Source: Pseudomonas lini (lineage in GTDB: Bacteria > Pseudomonadota > Gammaproteobacteria > Pseudomonadales > Pseudomonadaceae). Taken from it: DNA of 64,000 bases. Both the position numbers and the translations under genes were made by a program. The stretch covers positions 3,286,001 to 3,350,000 of the forward strand of contig NZ_OZ061318.1 in NCBI RefSeq assembly GCF_964063345.1. The letters are read 5' to 3'. The notes below the pieces were generated by a model. It saw only the letters and a list, made by a program, of their open reading frames with translations, was not told the origin of the DNA and did not search any database. Of this stretch, positions 33,446 to 42,188 are shown piece after piece; position 1 is the first letter of the stretch; every line of letters begins with the position of its first letter.

Positions 33446-34345
33446 CTATAAAGGTTTGCTACCGATGCTCACGCCCAGGGTATGACTCGCCCCAGGTGCC
33501 AGCGTCACCACATCGCCCATCACATTCGCCGTTTCAATGCATAGCATGCGCTGCCAGCCATCGTCGGCCATGTCGCTGAACGCTGCGGCGCGGTCGATCC
33601 AGGGGTTCCAGATCACCGCAGAGCGCGAACCGCTGCTGGTCAGTTCGATGCGTCGTTCCCAGTGCGGGTCAACGATGCTCAGCTTCGGCGGGGTATTGAG
33701 ATAGATGCGGTCGGTCTCGCCGCTAAAATGCAGATCACCGGTCTGGGTGACGGTTTTCCAGTCGCCCAGGGTTTCGATATAGCTCAAGCCATCCAGCCCT
33801 TCAACGTGCACGTTGCGCACATCGCTGACCGCGAAATAGCTGTGCAATGCCTGGCTGATAGTGACCTGTTCGGCGCCCTTGTTTTCGCTCGTCAGGCTGA
33901 TGTGCAACTGCTCATCCAGACGAATGCTCAGTTTCAAGTCCACCTGATGCGGCCATCCTGGCAGACCGTCTTCGGGGAAAGGCAGGACAAATTCCACCTT
34001 CAGGCTTTCGCCCTCGGTTTCGATGCCACCCAGTTCCCAGTCCATCGCCCGCACCAGACCATGGGCGGTCGGCGGTTCCTGGCTGACGCGCATGGCCTGG
34101 ACACTCTGCGGGTTGCGCGACAGGTTACCGAACCATGGCCAGCACACCGGCACGCCGGCGCGGATACTCTTGCCAGTCTTGAATACCGCCTCATCGTTGA
34201 GCCAGATCAGCGGCGGCTCGCCGGCCAGTTGATAACTGAGGATGTGCGCGCCTTGCTGGGCCACCAGCAATTCGGCCTGACCGTGGCGGATGCGCCAGCA
34301 GTTCAGTTCATCCAGTTTCACGGCTTCAACGTTGGGCGTGCTCAT
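33446..34345 (-). CDS. D-hexose-6-phosphate mutarotase (YeaD family)
   Basis: This 299-residue aldose-1-epimerase-fold protein interconverts alpha and beta glucose 6-phosphate. Conserved features include GVPVCWPWFGN (phosphate-site Arg region just upstream), ALHSYFAVSD with the catalytic His, and VIWNPW near the C-terminus with the catalytic Glu region CIETANV. The start MSTPNVEAVKLDEL at 34345 has GAGAG upstream. It supports the Entner-Doudoroff pathway but stands alone here. Confidence 0.92.
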   Translation of the reverse strand: MSTPNVEAVKLDELNCWRIRHGQAELLVAQQGAHILSYQLAGEPPLIWLNDEAVFKTGKSIRAGVPVCWPWFGNLSRNPQSVQAMRVSQEPPTAHGLVRAMDWELGGIETEGESLKVEFVLPFPEDGLPGWPHQVDLKLSIRLDEQLHISLTSENKGAEQVTISQALHSYFAVSDVRNVHVEGLDGLSYIETLGDWKTVTQTGDLHFSGETDRIYLNTPPKLSIVDPHWERRIELTSSGSRSAVIWNPWIDRAAAFSDMADDGWQRMLCIETANVMGDVVTLAPGASHTLGVSIGSKPL

Positions 34346-34447
34346 GGGGCAACTCTCGATCAGGAACAGGACTGCAATGGACCGCAAAACGGTCGCCGGG
34401 TTTAACGCCCACTTTTTTTACGGACTCTGGTTTTTACCAGCTCCGGT

Positions 34448-34852
34448 TCAACGAGCTCTGGGCGGAACCGAGCGAGTGCGGCCGCTGCCGTCGATGGCGA
34501 CGAACACGAAGACGGCTTCGGTCACTTTACGCCATTCGCTGGACAGTGGGTCGTCGCTCCAGACTTCGACCATCATCTGAATCGAGCTGCGGCCGATTTC
34601 CAGCGCCTGGGTATAAAAGGACAGTTGAGCACCCACCGCCACCGGCACCAGGAACGCCATGCGATCGATCGCAACGGTGGCTACGCGACCACCGGCAACC
34701 TTGCTGGCCATAGCGGTACCGGCCAAATCCATCTGCGCCACCAGCCAGCCGCCGAAAATATCGCCAAAGCCGTTGGTTTCGCGCGGAAGCGCGGTGATTT
34801 GCAGGGCCAGATCGCCTTGCGGGATTGGATCTTCTTGTTCGAGCTCTATCAT
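34448..34852 (-). CDS. YciA-type acyl-CoA thioesterase
   Basis: This 134-residue single hot-dog domain hydrolyses acyl-CoA thioesters. The family motif TNGFGDIFGGWLVAQMDLAG (residues about 26-45) includes the conserved Asn and Asp of the active site, followed by RVATVAIDRMAFLVPVAVGAQLSF. It is separated from the downstream mutarotase gene by about 100 bp and is probably transcribed with or ahead of it. The acyl chain preference cannot be deduced. Confidence 0.9.
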   Translation of the reverse strand: MIELEQEDPIPQGDLALQITALPRETNGFGDIFGGWLVAQMDLAGTAMASKVAGGRVATVAIDRMAFLVPVAVGAQLSFYTQALEIGRSSIQMMVEVWSDDPLSSEWRKVTEAVFVFVAIDGSGRTRSVPPRAR

Positions 34853-35216
34853 GCCGGGGGTGCCTCTGACCCGTGACTCTTCATGTATGTAGCGGGTAAA
34901 TAGCCGTCTTGGAAAAACGATTCAGCCCCGAACATACTACGTTCGTCACGTTTTTCGTAAGGCGCCTAAAGGGAAACTCTGCGAAATCGGCTGACAGGTG
35001 CCAACGACGGTTTCGCACAGCAACCCCTTACAAGCCGTTGCAATGTTACGAGTATATCGATCGGTAGACTCCGAGACGACCGTCCGGTTCTCATTTTGAC
35101 CGTCAAATACGCGCCTCTATGTGCTTTTTCGAACAATTTGCTATCGTGCCGAACCTGCCCAAGCCTCTGCCAGCGTTGTTGAGGTTGCAGATCCGACTAT
35201 AAGAGAAGCCCTTGCC
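34853..35216. other. intergenic region between divergent thioesterase and MHS transporter genes
   Basis: The 364-bp gap must hold both promoters. No REP, hairpin with T run or recognisable operator was found. An AT-richer patch around 35050-35070 (GAGTATATCGATCGG) and 35130-35145 is the likeliest promoter area. Confidence 0.5.
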
Positions 35217-36515
35217 ATGACCACAGCGCCCTCGAGCATCGCGCAGCCCACCCAATCCGCACGTCCGCTGACCCGCAACGACTATAAGACGTTATCGCTG
35301 TCTGCCTTGGGCGGCGCTCTGGAGTTTTACGACTTCATCATCTTTGTGTTCTTCGCCACGGTGGTCGGCAAACTGTTCTTCCCCGCCGACATGCCCGAGT
35401 GGCTGCGCCTGATGCAGACGTTCGGCATCTTCGCCGCTGGCTATCTGGCGCGGCCGCTGGGCGGCATCGTCATGGCGCACTTCGGTGATCTGCTGGGGCG
35501 CAAGAAGATGTTCACCTTGAGCATTTTCATGATGGCAGTGCCGACCCTGATCATGGGCTTGCTGCCGACTTATGCGCAGATAGGTATGTGGGCGCCGATC
35601 CTGTTGCTGCTGATGCGGGTGATCCAGGGCGCGGCGATTGGCGGTGAAGTGCCTGGGGCGTGGGTATTCGTTTCCGAACACGTGCCACAGCGGCACATCG
35701 GTTATGCCTGCGGCACGCTGACCTGCGGTCTGACCGCCGGTATTCTTTTGGGCTCGTTGGTCGCCACCGCGATCAACAGCATTTACACGCCGGTTGAAGT
35801 CGCGGATTACGCCTGGCGGATCCCGTTCCTGCTGGGCGGTGTGTTTGGCCTGTTCTCGGTCTACCTGCGCCGCTGGCTCCACGAAACACCGGTGTTCGCC
35901 GAACTGCAACTGCGCAAAGCGCTGGCCGAAGAAGTGCCGCTGCGTGCCGTGTTACGTGACCATCGCGGTGCGATTCTGATTTCCATGCTGCTGACCTGGC
36001 TGCTGTCCGCCGGCATCATCGTGATCATCCTGATGACCCCAACCGTGCTGCAGACCGTTTACCACTTCTCGCCGACTACCGCATTGCAGGCCAATAGCCT
36101 GGCCATCGTATTCCTGAGTCTGGGCTGTGTGGCTTCCGGTGTATTGGCTGACCGTTTCGGCGCCGGCCGGGTGTTCGTGTTCGGTAGCGCCGCGCTGCTG
36201 ATCAGTTCGTGGACGTTCTATCACAGCCTGTTCAACCATCCCGAGTGGCTGTTCCCGATGTATGCCCTGACCGGCCTGCTGGTTGGCACTATCGGTGCGG
36301 TGCCGTACGTGATGGTCAAAGCCTTCCCGGCGGTGGTGCGGTTCAGCGGGTTGTCGTTTTCCTACAACCTGGCCTATGCCATCTTCGGTGGCCTGACGCC
36401 GATGGTGGTGACGTTGCTCTTGAAGGAAAGCCCGCTGGGGCCTGCCTATTATGTGGCGATTATTTGTTGTGTCGGGATTCTTGTGGGTGGATATCTCTGG
36501 AAGAAAGGGCGGTAA
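35217..36515 (+). CDS. MFS transporter, metabolite:H+ symporter (MHS) family
   Basis: This 432-residue carrier has 12 predicted membrane segments. The MHS signature is clear: GALEFYDFIIFVFFATVVG in TM1 and RPLGGIVMAHFGDLLGRKK between TM2 and TM3. The best-known relatives carry citrate, tricarballylate, proline/betaine or dicarboxylates with protons. Its substrate is not visible from the sequence and no catabolic genes sit beside it. The ATG at 35217 has AGAGAAG upstream; the in-frame start at 35121 would add an unlikely 32-residue leader. Confidence 0.92.
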   Translation: MTTAPSSIAQPTQSARPLTRNDYKTLSLSALGGALEFYDFIIFVFFATVVGKLFFPADMPEWLRLMQTFGIFAAGYLARPLGGIVMAHFGDLLGRKKMFTLSIFMMAVPTLIMGLLPTYAQIGMWAPILLLLMRVIQGAAIGGEVPGAWVFVSEHVPQRHIGYACGTLTCGLTAGILLGSLVATAINSIYTPVEVADYAWRIPFLLGGVFGLFSVYLRRWLHETPVFAELQLRKALAEEVPLRAVLRDHRGAILISMLLTWLLSAGIIVIILMTPTVLQTVYHFSPTTALQANSLAIVFLSLGCVASGVLADRFGAGRVFVFGSAALLISSWTFYHSLFNHPEWLFPMYALTGLLVGTIGAVPYVMVKAFPAVVRFSGLSFSYNLAYAIFGGLTPMVVTLLLKESPLGPAYYVAIICCVGILVGGYLWKKGR

Positions 36516-36525
36516 CCTTGTAACC

Positions 36526-36636
36526 GATCGTTCCCACGCTCTGCGTGGGAATGCCGCCATGGACGCTCTGCGTCCGCTTTTGAATGGGACGCAGAGCGTC
36601 CCGAGATGCATTCCCACGCAGAGCGTGGGAACGATC
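36526..36636. repeat. large nested palindrome, GATCGTTCCCACGC family (complete copy)
   Basis: Outer arms 36526-36554 and 36608-36636 are perfect inverted copies over 29 bp. Each arm is itself a hairpin (TTCCCACGC-TCT-GCGTGGGAA), and the centre contains a further inverted pair (GGACGCTCTGCGTCC and GGGACGCAGAGCGTCC). The 111-bp element starts 10 bp after the MHS transporter gene and lies upstream of pstS. Confidence 0.92.
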
Positions 36637-36664
36637 TATTGCTAGATGCTGGCCTTTCATCCAA

Positions 36665-36682
36665 TTGTCATATTTCAGCCAT
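36665..36682 (+). promoter_or_regulatory. candidate Pho box upstream of pstS
   Basis: TTGTCAT-ATTT-CAGCCAT has the direct-repeat layout of the Pho box (CTGTCAT-N4-CTGTCAT), with one mismatch in the first half and two in the second. It lies 66 bp upstream of the pstS start codon, as expected for PhoB activation. Confidence 0.65.
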
Positions 36683-36748
36683 AGAGTGTTCACACGGCCT
36701 GCTGATACTTGGCCCCGACTTAACACACCTATCTGCTAGGAGTAAGGC

Positions 36749-37747
36749 ATGAAACTGAAGCGTTTGATGGCGGCAATGACTTTTGTCGCTGCTGGCGTTG
36801 CGACTGCCAACGCGGTTGCCGCTGTTGACCCGTCGATCCCGAGCTACACCAAGACCACTGGTGTGTCGGGCAACCTGTCCAGCGTCGGCTCCGATACCCT
36901 GGCCAACCTCATGACCCTGTGGGCTGAGAACTACAAAAAAGAATACCCGAACGTAAACATCCAGATTCAGGCCGCTGGCTCCGCCACTGCGCCACCTGCG
37001 CTGACTGAAGGCACCTCTAACCTGGGCCCGATGAGCCGCAAGATGAAGGACACCGAACTGGCTGCCTTCGAACAGAAATACGGCTACAAGCCAACCGCTA
37101 TCCCGGTTGCCGTGGACGCCCTGGCTGTCTTCGTACACAAAGACAACCCGATCCAGCACCTGACCATGGAACAAGTCGACGCGATCTTCTCCTCGACGCG
37201 TCTGTGCGGCGCCAAAGCTGACGTGAAAACCTGGGGCGACCTGGGTGTGACCGGCGACCTGGCCAACAAGCCAGTGCAACTGTTTGGTCGTAACTCGGTA
37301 TCCGGCACTTATGGCTACTTCAAGGAAGAAGCCCTGTGCAAAGGCGACTACAAGCCAAACGTCAACGAACAACCTGGCTCGGCTTCGGTCGTGCAGTCGA
37401 TCAGCTCCTCGCTGAACGGTGTTGGTTACTCGGGCATCGGCTACAAGACCGCCAGCGTGAAAACCGTGGCCCTGGCCAAGAAAGGCACCACTGAGTTCAT
37501 CGAAGACACCGAAGAGAACGCCCTGAACGGCAAGTATCCGCTGTCGCGTTTCCTCTACGTATACGTCAACAAGGCCCCGAACAAGCCTCTGGCCCCGCTG
37601 GAAGCCGAGTTCGTGAAACTGATTCTGTCCAAACAGGGTCAGGAAGTGGTTGTGAAAGACGGCTACATCCCGCTGCCAGCCAAGGTTGCTGCAAAAGCAC
37701 TGGCTGACCTGGGTCTGCAAGAAGGCAACAACGTCGTAAAAAAGTAA
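36749..37747 (+). CDS. pstS: phosphate-binding periplasmic protein PstS
   Basis: This 332-residue high-affinity phosphate receptor has a signal peptide ([25 protein letters not shown], residues 1-25 or so). Phosphate-loop sequences include [34 protein letters not shown] and [18 protein letters not shown] precedes the ATG. A Pho box lies upstream, and pstC has its own promoter signal after a strong hairpin, so pstS can be made in excess over the permease. Confidence 0.97.
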   Translation: MKLKRLMAAMTFVAAGVATANAVAAVDPSIPSYTKTTGVSGNLSSVGSDTLANLMTLWAENYKKEYPNVNIQIQAAGSATAPPALTEGTSNLGPMSRKMKDTELAAFEQKYGYKPTAIPVAVDALAVFVHKDNPIQHLTMEQVDAIFSSTRLCGAKADVKTWGDLGVTGDLANKPVQLFGRNSVSGTYGYFKEEALCKGDYKPNVNEQPGSASVVQSISSSLNGVGYSGIGYKTASVKTVALAKKGTTEFIEDTEENALNGKYPLSRFLYVYVNKAPNKPLAPLEAEFVKLILSKQGQEVVVKDGYIPLPAKVAAKALADLGLQEGNNVVKK

Positions 37748-37753
37748 AACCCT

Positions 37754-37777
37754 AGGTCCGGGGTAAACCCCGGACCT
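37754..37777 (+). terminator. strong hairpin between pstS and pstC
   Basis: AGGTCCGGGG-TAAA-CCCCGGACCT is a perfect 10-bp stem with a tetraloop, 6 bp after the pstS stop. There is no T run, so it is more likely an mRNA 3'-end stabiliser or partial terminator than a full terminator. Confidence 0.65.
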
Positions 37778-37778
37778 A

Positions 37779-37867
37779 TGTAGGAGCGAGGCTTGCCCGC
37801 GAAGGGATCGCATCGCTTTCAAGGGAGAACCGAGGCGATCCCTTCGCGAGCAAGCTTCGCTCCTACA
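37779..37867. repeat. REPIN, TGTAGGAGCGAGGCTTGC variant
   Basis: Arms 37779-37810 and 37836-37867 are inverted copies over 32 bp with about two mismatches, directly after the pstS hairpin. The arms extend the family core by a GGGATCG block. Confidence 0.88.
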
Positions 37868-37960
37868 AAGGCTCAGGGTTGCCACGATGGCAACCCGGCC
37901 CTCCCAAATTTCCGATCCACTGCCAGTTCCCACCGGCGGCGGATTTGTTGCGTCACTGCA

Positions 37961-37978
37961 TTGTCATCTTTCTGTCAT
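37961..37978 (+). promoter_or_regulatory. Pho box upstream of pstC
   Basis: TTGTCAT-CTTT-CTGTCAT matches the Pho consensus at 13 of 14 repeat positions. It ends 22 bp before the pstC ATG at 38001. This gives pstCAB-phoU a PhoB-dependent promoter separate from that of pstS. Confidence 0.85.
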
Positions 37979-38000
37979 ACAGGATCGCTAGGGTGTGCGA

Positions 38001-40283
38001 ATGAATGATCTGGCCAACTCCACCATGACTACAAATCCCCCCAAGCGAATTGACTTCAATACGCCTGAGCTGCAACGCAAGCGCCGCATTCGTGCGCTGA
38101 AAGATCGCCTGACCCGCTGGTACGTCCTCGTCGGCGGCCTCGCCGTTCTTGGCGCAATCACCCTGATCTTTTTCTTCCTCGGTTACGTCGTCGCGCCGCT
38201 GTTCCAGGGGGCCGACCTGACCGCCAAAGACGCCATCACGCCTGCCTGGATGCAAGACGCTGGCAAGCCGCTGATGATCTCCCTCGAAGAGCAGAACCAG
38301 GTCGCCATGCGGGTTTCCGACAAGGGCCAGGCGTTGTTCTTTGATATCGACACTGGCGCTGAACTGCGCCGCGTCGACCTGCCGATTCCGGCCGGCACCA
38401 GCGTGACCTCCATTGGTGAAGATCAGCCCGGCCATCCATTGGTGGCGGTGGGCCTGTCCAACGGCCAGGCGCTGGTGTTCCGTCACACCTATAAAGTCAG
38501 CTACCCGGAAGGCAAGAAAACCATCTCGCCGGCCGTCGAGTACCCGTACGGCGAAACGCCGGTCGCGCTGAACGAGGCGGGCGGAGCGCTGGAGCACGTC
38601 AGCCTCAACGCTACCGAATCGACCCTGCTGCTGGCCGGTTCCACCGGTGCGCAACTGCATGTCATGTCGCTGACCAGCGAAGAAAACATGATGACCGGCG
38701 AAGTCACCAACGAGCAGAAGCGCATCGAACTGCCGCAAATGACCGAGCCGGTGAAGAACATCTTCGTCGACCCGCGTCAGCAATGGCTGTACGTGGTCAA
38801 CGGTCGCGCTCAGGCCGACGTTTTCAGCCTGCGCGAGAAGAGCCTCAACGGGCGCTACAAGTTGCTTGAAGATGGCAATGCCGAAGTGACCGCCAGCACC
38901 CAATTGCTGGGCGGCATCTCGCTGATCATCGGCAACTCCAAGGGTGGCCTCGCCCAGTGGTTCATGGCCCGCGACCCGGATGGCGAGCTGCGTCTGAAGC
39001 AGATTCGTACCTTCCAGATGGGCACTGCGCCAATCGTTGAAATCACCGCCGAAGAACGTCGCAAAGGCTTCGTTGCCCTCGACGCGTCTGGCAAGCTCGG
39101 CGTGTTCCACAGCACCGCTCACCGCACTTTGCTGGTGGACCAGGTGGTTGATGGCCAAGGCCTGTTCGGTCTGTCGCCACGGGCCAACCGCGTGATCGTG
39201 GAGCAGGGCGGCAAGCTGCAACCGTTGCTGCTCGACAACCCGCACCCGGAAGTCTCGTGGAGCGCGTTGTGGAGCAAGGTCTGGTACGAGAACTACGACG
39301 AGCCTAAATACGTCTGGCAATCGACCGCGGCCAACACCGACTTCGAACCCAAGCTGAGCCTCTCGCCGCTGACCTTCGGTACCCTGAAAGCTGCGTTCTA
39401 CGCCATGCTGCTGGCCGCGCCACTGGCCGTGGCCGCGGCGATCTACACCGCGTACTTCATGGCCCCAGGCATGCGTCGCAAGGTCAAACCGGTGATCGAG
39501 TTGATGGAAGCGATGCCGACGGTGATCCTCGGCTTCTTCGCCGGCTTGTTCCTGGCGCCGTATGTCGAAGGGCATTTGCCCGGTATCTTCAGCCTGCTGA
39601 TGCTCCTGCCGATCGGCATTCTGGTGGCGGGTTTCGTCTTCAGTCGCCTGCCTGAATCCATCCGCCTGAAAGTGCCGGACGGCTGGGAAAGCGCGATCCT
39701 GATCCCGGTGATTCTGTTTGTGGGCTGGCTGTCGCTGTACATGAGCCCGTACATGGAAACCTGGTTCTTCGGCGGCGACATGCGCATGTGGATCTCCCAC
39801 GACTTAGGGATTACCTACGACCAGCGCAACGCTCTGGTGGTCGGTCTGGCCATGGGCTTCGCGGTCATTCCGAACATTTACTCCATCGCCGAAGACGCCG
39901 TGTTCAGCGTGCCTCGCGGCCTGACCCTGGGCTCCCTGGCCCTCGGTGCCACACCGTGGCAGACCATGACCCGCGTGGTAATCCTTACCGCCAGCCCGGG
40001 CATTTTCTCGGCGCTGATGATCGGCATGGGCCGTGCGGTCGGTGAAACCATGATCGTGCTGATGGCCACCGGTAACACCCCGGTCATGGAAATGAACCTG
40101 TTCGAAGGCCTGCGCACCCTGGCGGCCAACGTCGCAGTGGAAATGCCCGAATCGGAAGTCGGCGGCAGCCACTACCGCGTGCTGTTCCTCTCGGCGCTGG
40201 TGCTGCTGTTGTTCACCTTCATCATGAACACCCTCGCGGAACTGATTCGTCAGCGTCTGCGCAAGAAATACTCGTCGCTTTAA
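38001..40283 (+). CDS. pstC: phosphate ABC transporter permease PstC, long Pseudomonas form
   Basis: At 760 residues this is more than twice the length of E. coli PstC. One membrane segment lies at about residues 35-60. It is followed by a large soluble, probably periplasmic region (about 65-450) with repeated beta-strand blocks (GQALFFDIDTGAELRRV, QWLYVVNGRAQADVF, GFVALDASGKLGVF) resembling a beta-propeller. The canonical permease part, with about six helices and the EAA loop (LTLGSLALGATPWQTMTRVV), ends the protein. The ATG at 38001 has AGGG seven bases upstream. With the Pho box so close, the mRNA leader must be very short or the start lies further downstream (38025). Confidence 0.94.
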   Translation: MNDLANSTMTTNPPKRIDFNTPELQRKRRIRALKDRLTRWYVLVGGLAVLGAITLIFFFLGYVVAPLFQGADLTAKDAITPAWMQDAGKPLMISLEEQNQVAMRVSDKGQALFFDIDTGAELRRVDLPIPAGTSVTSIGEDQPGHPLVAVGLSNGQALVFRHTYKVSYPEGKKTISPAVEYPYGETPVALNEAGGALEHVSLNATESTLLLAGSTGAQLHVMSLTSEENMMTGEVTNEQKRIELPQMTEPVKNIFVDPRQQWLYVVNGRAQADVFSLREKSLNGRYKLLEDGNAEVTASTQLLGGISLIIGNSKGGLAQWFMARDPDGELRLKQIRTFQMGTAPIVEITAEERRKGFVALDASGKLGVFHSTAHRTLLVDQVVDGQGLFGLSPRANRVIVEQGGKLQPLLLDNPHPEVSWSALWSKVWYENYDEPKYVWQSTAANTDFEPKLSLSPLTFGTLKAAFYAMLLAAPLAVAAAIYTAYFMAPGMRRKVKPVIELMEAMPTVILGFFAGLFLAPYVEGHLPGIFSLLMLLPIGILVAGFVFSRLPESIRLKVPDGWESAILIPVILFVGWLSLYMSPYMETWFFGGDMRMWISHDLGITYDQRNALVVGLAMGFAVIPNIYSIAEDAVFSVPRGLTLGSLALGATPWQTMTRVVILTASPGIFSALMIGMGRAVGETMIVLMATGNTPVMEMNLFEGLRTLAANVAVEMPESEVGGSHYRVLFLSALVLLLFTFIMNTLAELIRQRLRKKYSSL

Positions 40284-40298
40284 CAAAGGTAGAAGTCT

Positions 40299-41969
40299 GT
40301 GAAACAGAACTCCCTGAATGGATGGTTCAAGAGCGGCGCCCCCGGCGTCTGGATCAGCGGCGGCGCGGTGTCCATTGCGGTCATCATGACCATTGGCCTG
40401 CTGGCGGTGATTGCCGTGCGCGGTCTGGGTCACTTCTGGCCGGCGGACCTGATCCACGCCAGTTACGACGTGCCGGGACAAGCCAATCACCTCGTCATCG
40501 GCGAAGTGGTGCAGAAGGAAGAAGTGCCACGCGAGCGCCTGAAAAGCGCTGGCCTGCCGGTGCCCGATCAGGGCCCGGAGTTCATGACCCGCGAGCTGAT
40601 CAAGGTCGGCAACCGTGATCTGAACGGCACCGACTTCACGTGGATTGTCGGCGAATGGCTGACCAACCAGAAAACCCCACCTGAGCTGATGACCATTGAG
40701 CGTCGCGAGTGGGGCAACTTTTACGGTTATCTGGTCAACGTCAAACAGGATGGCAAGGTTATCGCTGAAGGCGAGGCCGCATGGCCTGAGTTGCAGGCGC
40801 GTGTCGATCGCGTCAACCAGCTCGCCGCACAGCTCAAGAGCCTGGAAAAAACCGATATCGGCGCGATCAACGCCGGGCTCGAACGAGTGCGTCTGCACGG
40901 TCGCAAACTGGAACTGGCTGGCCATCTCGACGCTGCCGCACAAGCGGACCTGGAGTCCGAGCGTGCCGAGCTGAATGCCCGTTATCAGGAAATCGAAGCG
41001 CGTCTGAATGATCTGCACGCGCAGTTCAACCGCGACAGCCTCACCGCTCGCGACGCGAACGGTAAAGAGGTCGAAATCGGCATCGGTAAAGTGGTTCACG
41101 CCTACCAGCCGAACGCCATGGGCACTTTCACCAAGATCGGCTTCTACTTCAGCAAGGTCTGGGAATTCCTCAGTGATGACCCGCGTGAAGCCAACACCGA
41201 AGGCGGGATTTTCCCGGCGATTTTCGGCACCGTGATGATGACTCTGATCATGGCGATGATCGTGACGCCGTTCGGTGTATTGGCGGCGGTTTACCTGCGT
41301 GAATATGCACGGCAAGGACCGATGACCCGGCTGATCCGCATCGCGGTGAACAACCTGGCGGGTGTTCCGGCCATCGTTTACGGCGTATTCGGTCTGGGCT
41401 TCTTCGTCTATGTGCTCGGCGGTTCGGTCGACCGGTTGTTCTTCCCTGAAGCACTGCCGGCGCCGACCTTCGGTACGCCGGGCCTGCTCTGGGCCTCGCT
41501 GACCCTGGCGCTGCTGGCGGTGCCGGTGGTGATCGTGGCCACCGAAGAAGGCCTGGCGCGGATTCCTCGTACCGTTCGCGAAGGCTCGCTCGCCCTCGGT
41601 GCAACCAAGGCTGAAACCTTGTGGAAGATCGTGCTGCCAATGGCCAGCCCGGCAATGATGACCGGCATGATCCTCGCCGTGGCCCGTGCCGCCGGTGAAG
41701 TGGCGCCGCTGATGCTGGTGGGGGTGGTGAAACTGGCGCCGTCGCTGCCGCTGGATGGCAACTACCCGTACTTGCACCTGGACCAGAAGATCATGCACTT
41801 GGGCTTCCACATTTATGACGTCGGCTTCCAGAGCCCGAACGTCGAAGCCGCGCGGCCGCTGGTGTACGCCACCGCATTGCTGCTGGTGCTGGTGATTGCC
41901 ACGCTCAACTTGTCGGCGGTATGGATTCGTAACCATCTGCGCGAAAAATACAAAGCACTGGATAGCTAA
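40299..41969 (+). CDS. pstA: phosphate ABC transporter permease PstA, long Pseudomonas form
   Basis: This 556-residue permease partner of PstC is also much longer than the roughly 300-residue E. coli protein. One N-terminal membrane helix (about 20-45) leads to a periplasmic insert that includes a Glu/Leu/Arg-rich coiled coil (about 165-250; LESERAELNARYQEIEARLNDL). The permease domain follows, with the EAA loop VREGSLALGATKAETLWKIVLPMA. The GTG start lies 15 bp after pstC with AAAGGTAGAAG upstream. A REPIN then separates it from pstB. Confidence 0.94.
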   Translation: MKQNSLNGWFKSGAPGVWISGGAVSIAVIMTIGLLAVIAVRGLGHFWPADLIHASYDVPGQANHLVIGEVVQKEEVPRERLKSAGLPVPDQGPEFMTRELIKVGNRDLNGTDFTWIVGEWLTNQKTPPELMTIERREWGNFYGYLVNVKQDGKVIAEGEAAWPELQARVDRVNQLAAQLKSLEKTDIGAINAGLERVRLHGRKLELAGHLDAAAQADLESERAELNARYQEIEARLNDLHAQFNRDSLTARDANGKEVEIGIGKVVHAYQPNAMGTFTKIGFYFSKVWEFLSDDPREANTEGGIFPAIFGTVMMTLIMAMIVTPFGVLAAVYLREYARQGPMTRLIRIAVNNLAGVPAIVYGVFGLGFFVYVLGGSVDRLFFPEALPAPTFGTPGLLWASLTLALLAVPVVIVATEEGLARIPRTVREGSLALGATKAETLWKIVLPMASPAMMTGMILAVARAAGEVAPLMLVGVVKLAPSLPLDGNYPYLHLDQKIMHLGFHIYDVGFQSPNVEAARPLVYATALLLVLVIATLNLSAVWIRNHLREKYKALDS

Positions 41970-41992
41970 GTTAATGGGTCGCCGCTGTCCCT

Positions 41993-42094
41993 TGTGGGAG
42001 CTGGCTTGCCTGCGAGGCGAACGACGCGGTGTATCAGAGGCACCGCAGTGATGCCATCGCAGCGGTGCGGCGATCCGACAAGCCAGCTCCCACA
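41993..42094. repeat. REPIN, TGTGGGAGCTGGCTTGCC variant, between pstA and pstB
   Basis: Perfect 16-bp inverted arms at 41993-42008 and 42079-42094. It lies within the pst operon, so the transcript of pstCAB would contain a long hairpin between pstA and pstB. Confidence 0.85.
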
Positions 42095-42188
42095 GGGACC
42101 GGCGTCAGACAGAGATTTTGAGTAAGCCGCTGGCCTGAACAAAGCCAGCGGTTCAACGAACCGAATTTGTTAGCACAGGGAGCCTCCC

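Noticed and set aside
37953..41936. Two long antisense frames over pstC and pstA
   Set aside because: They lie wholly opposite recognised pst genes and show His/Gln/Arg-rich composition typical of antisense shadows.
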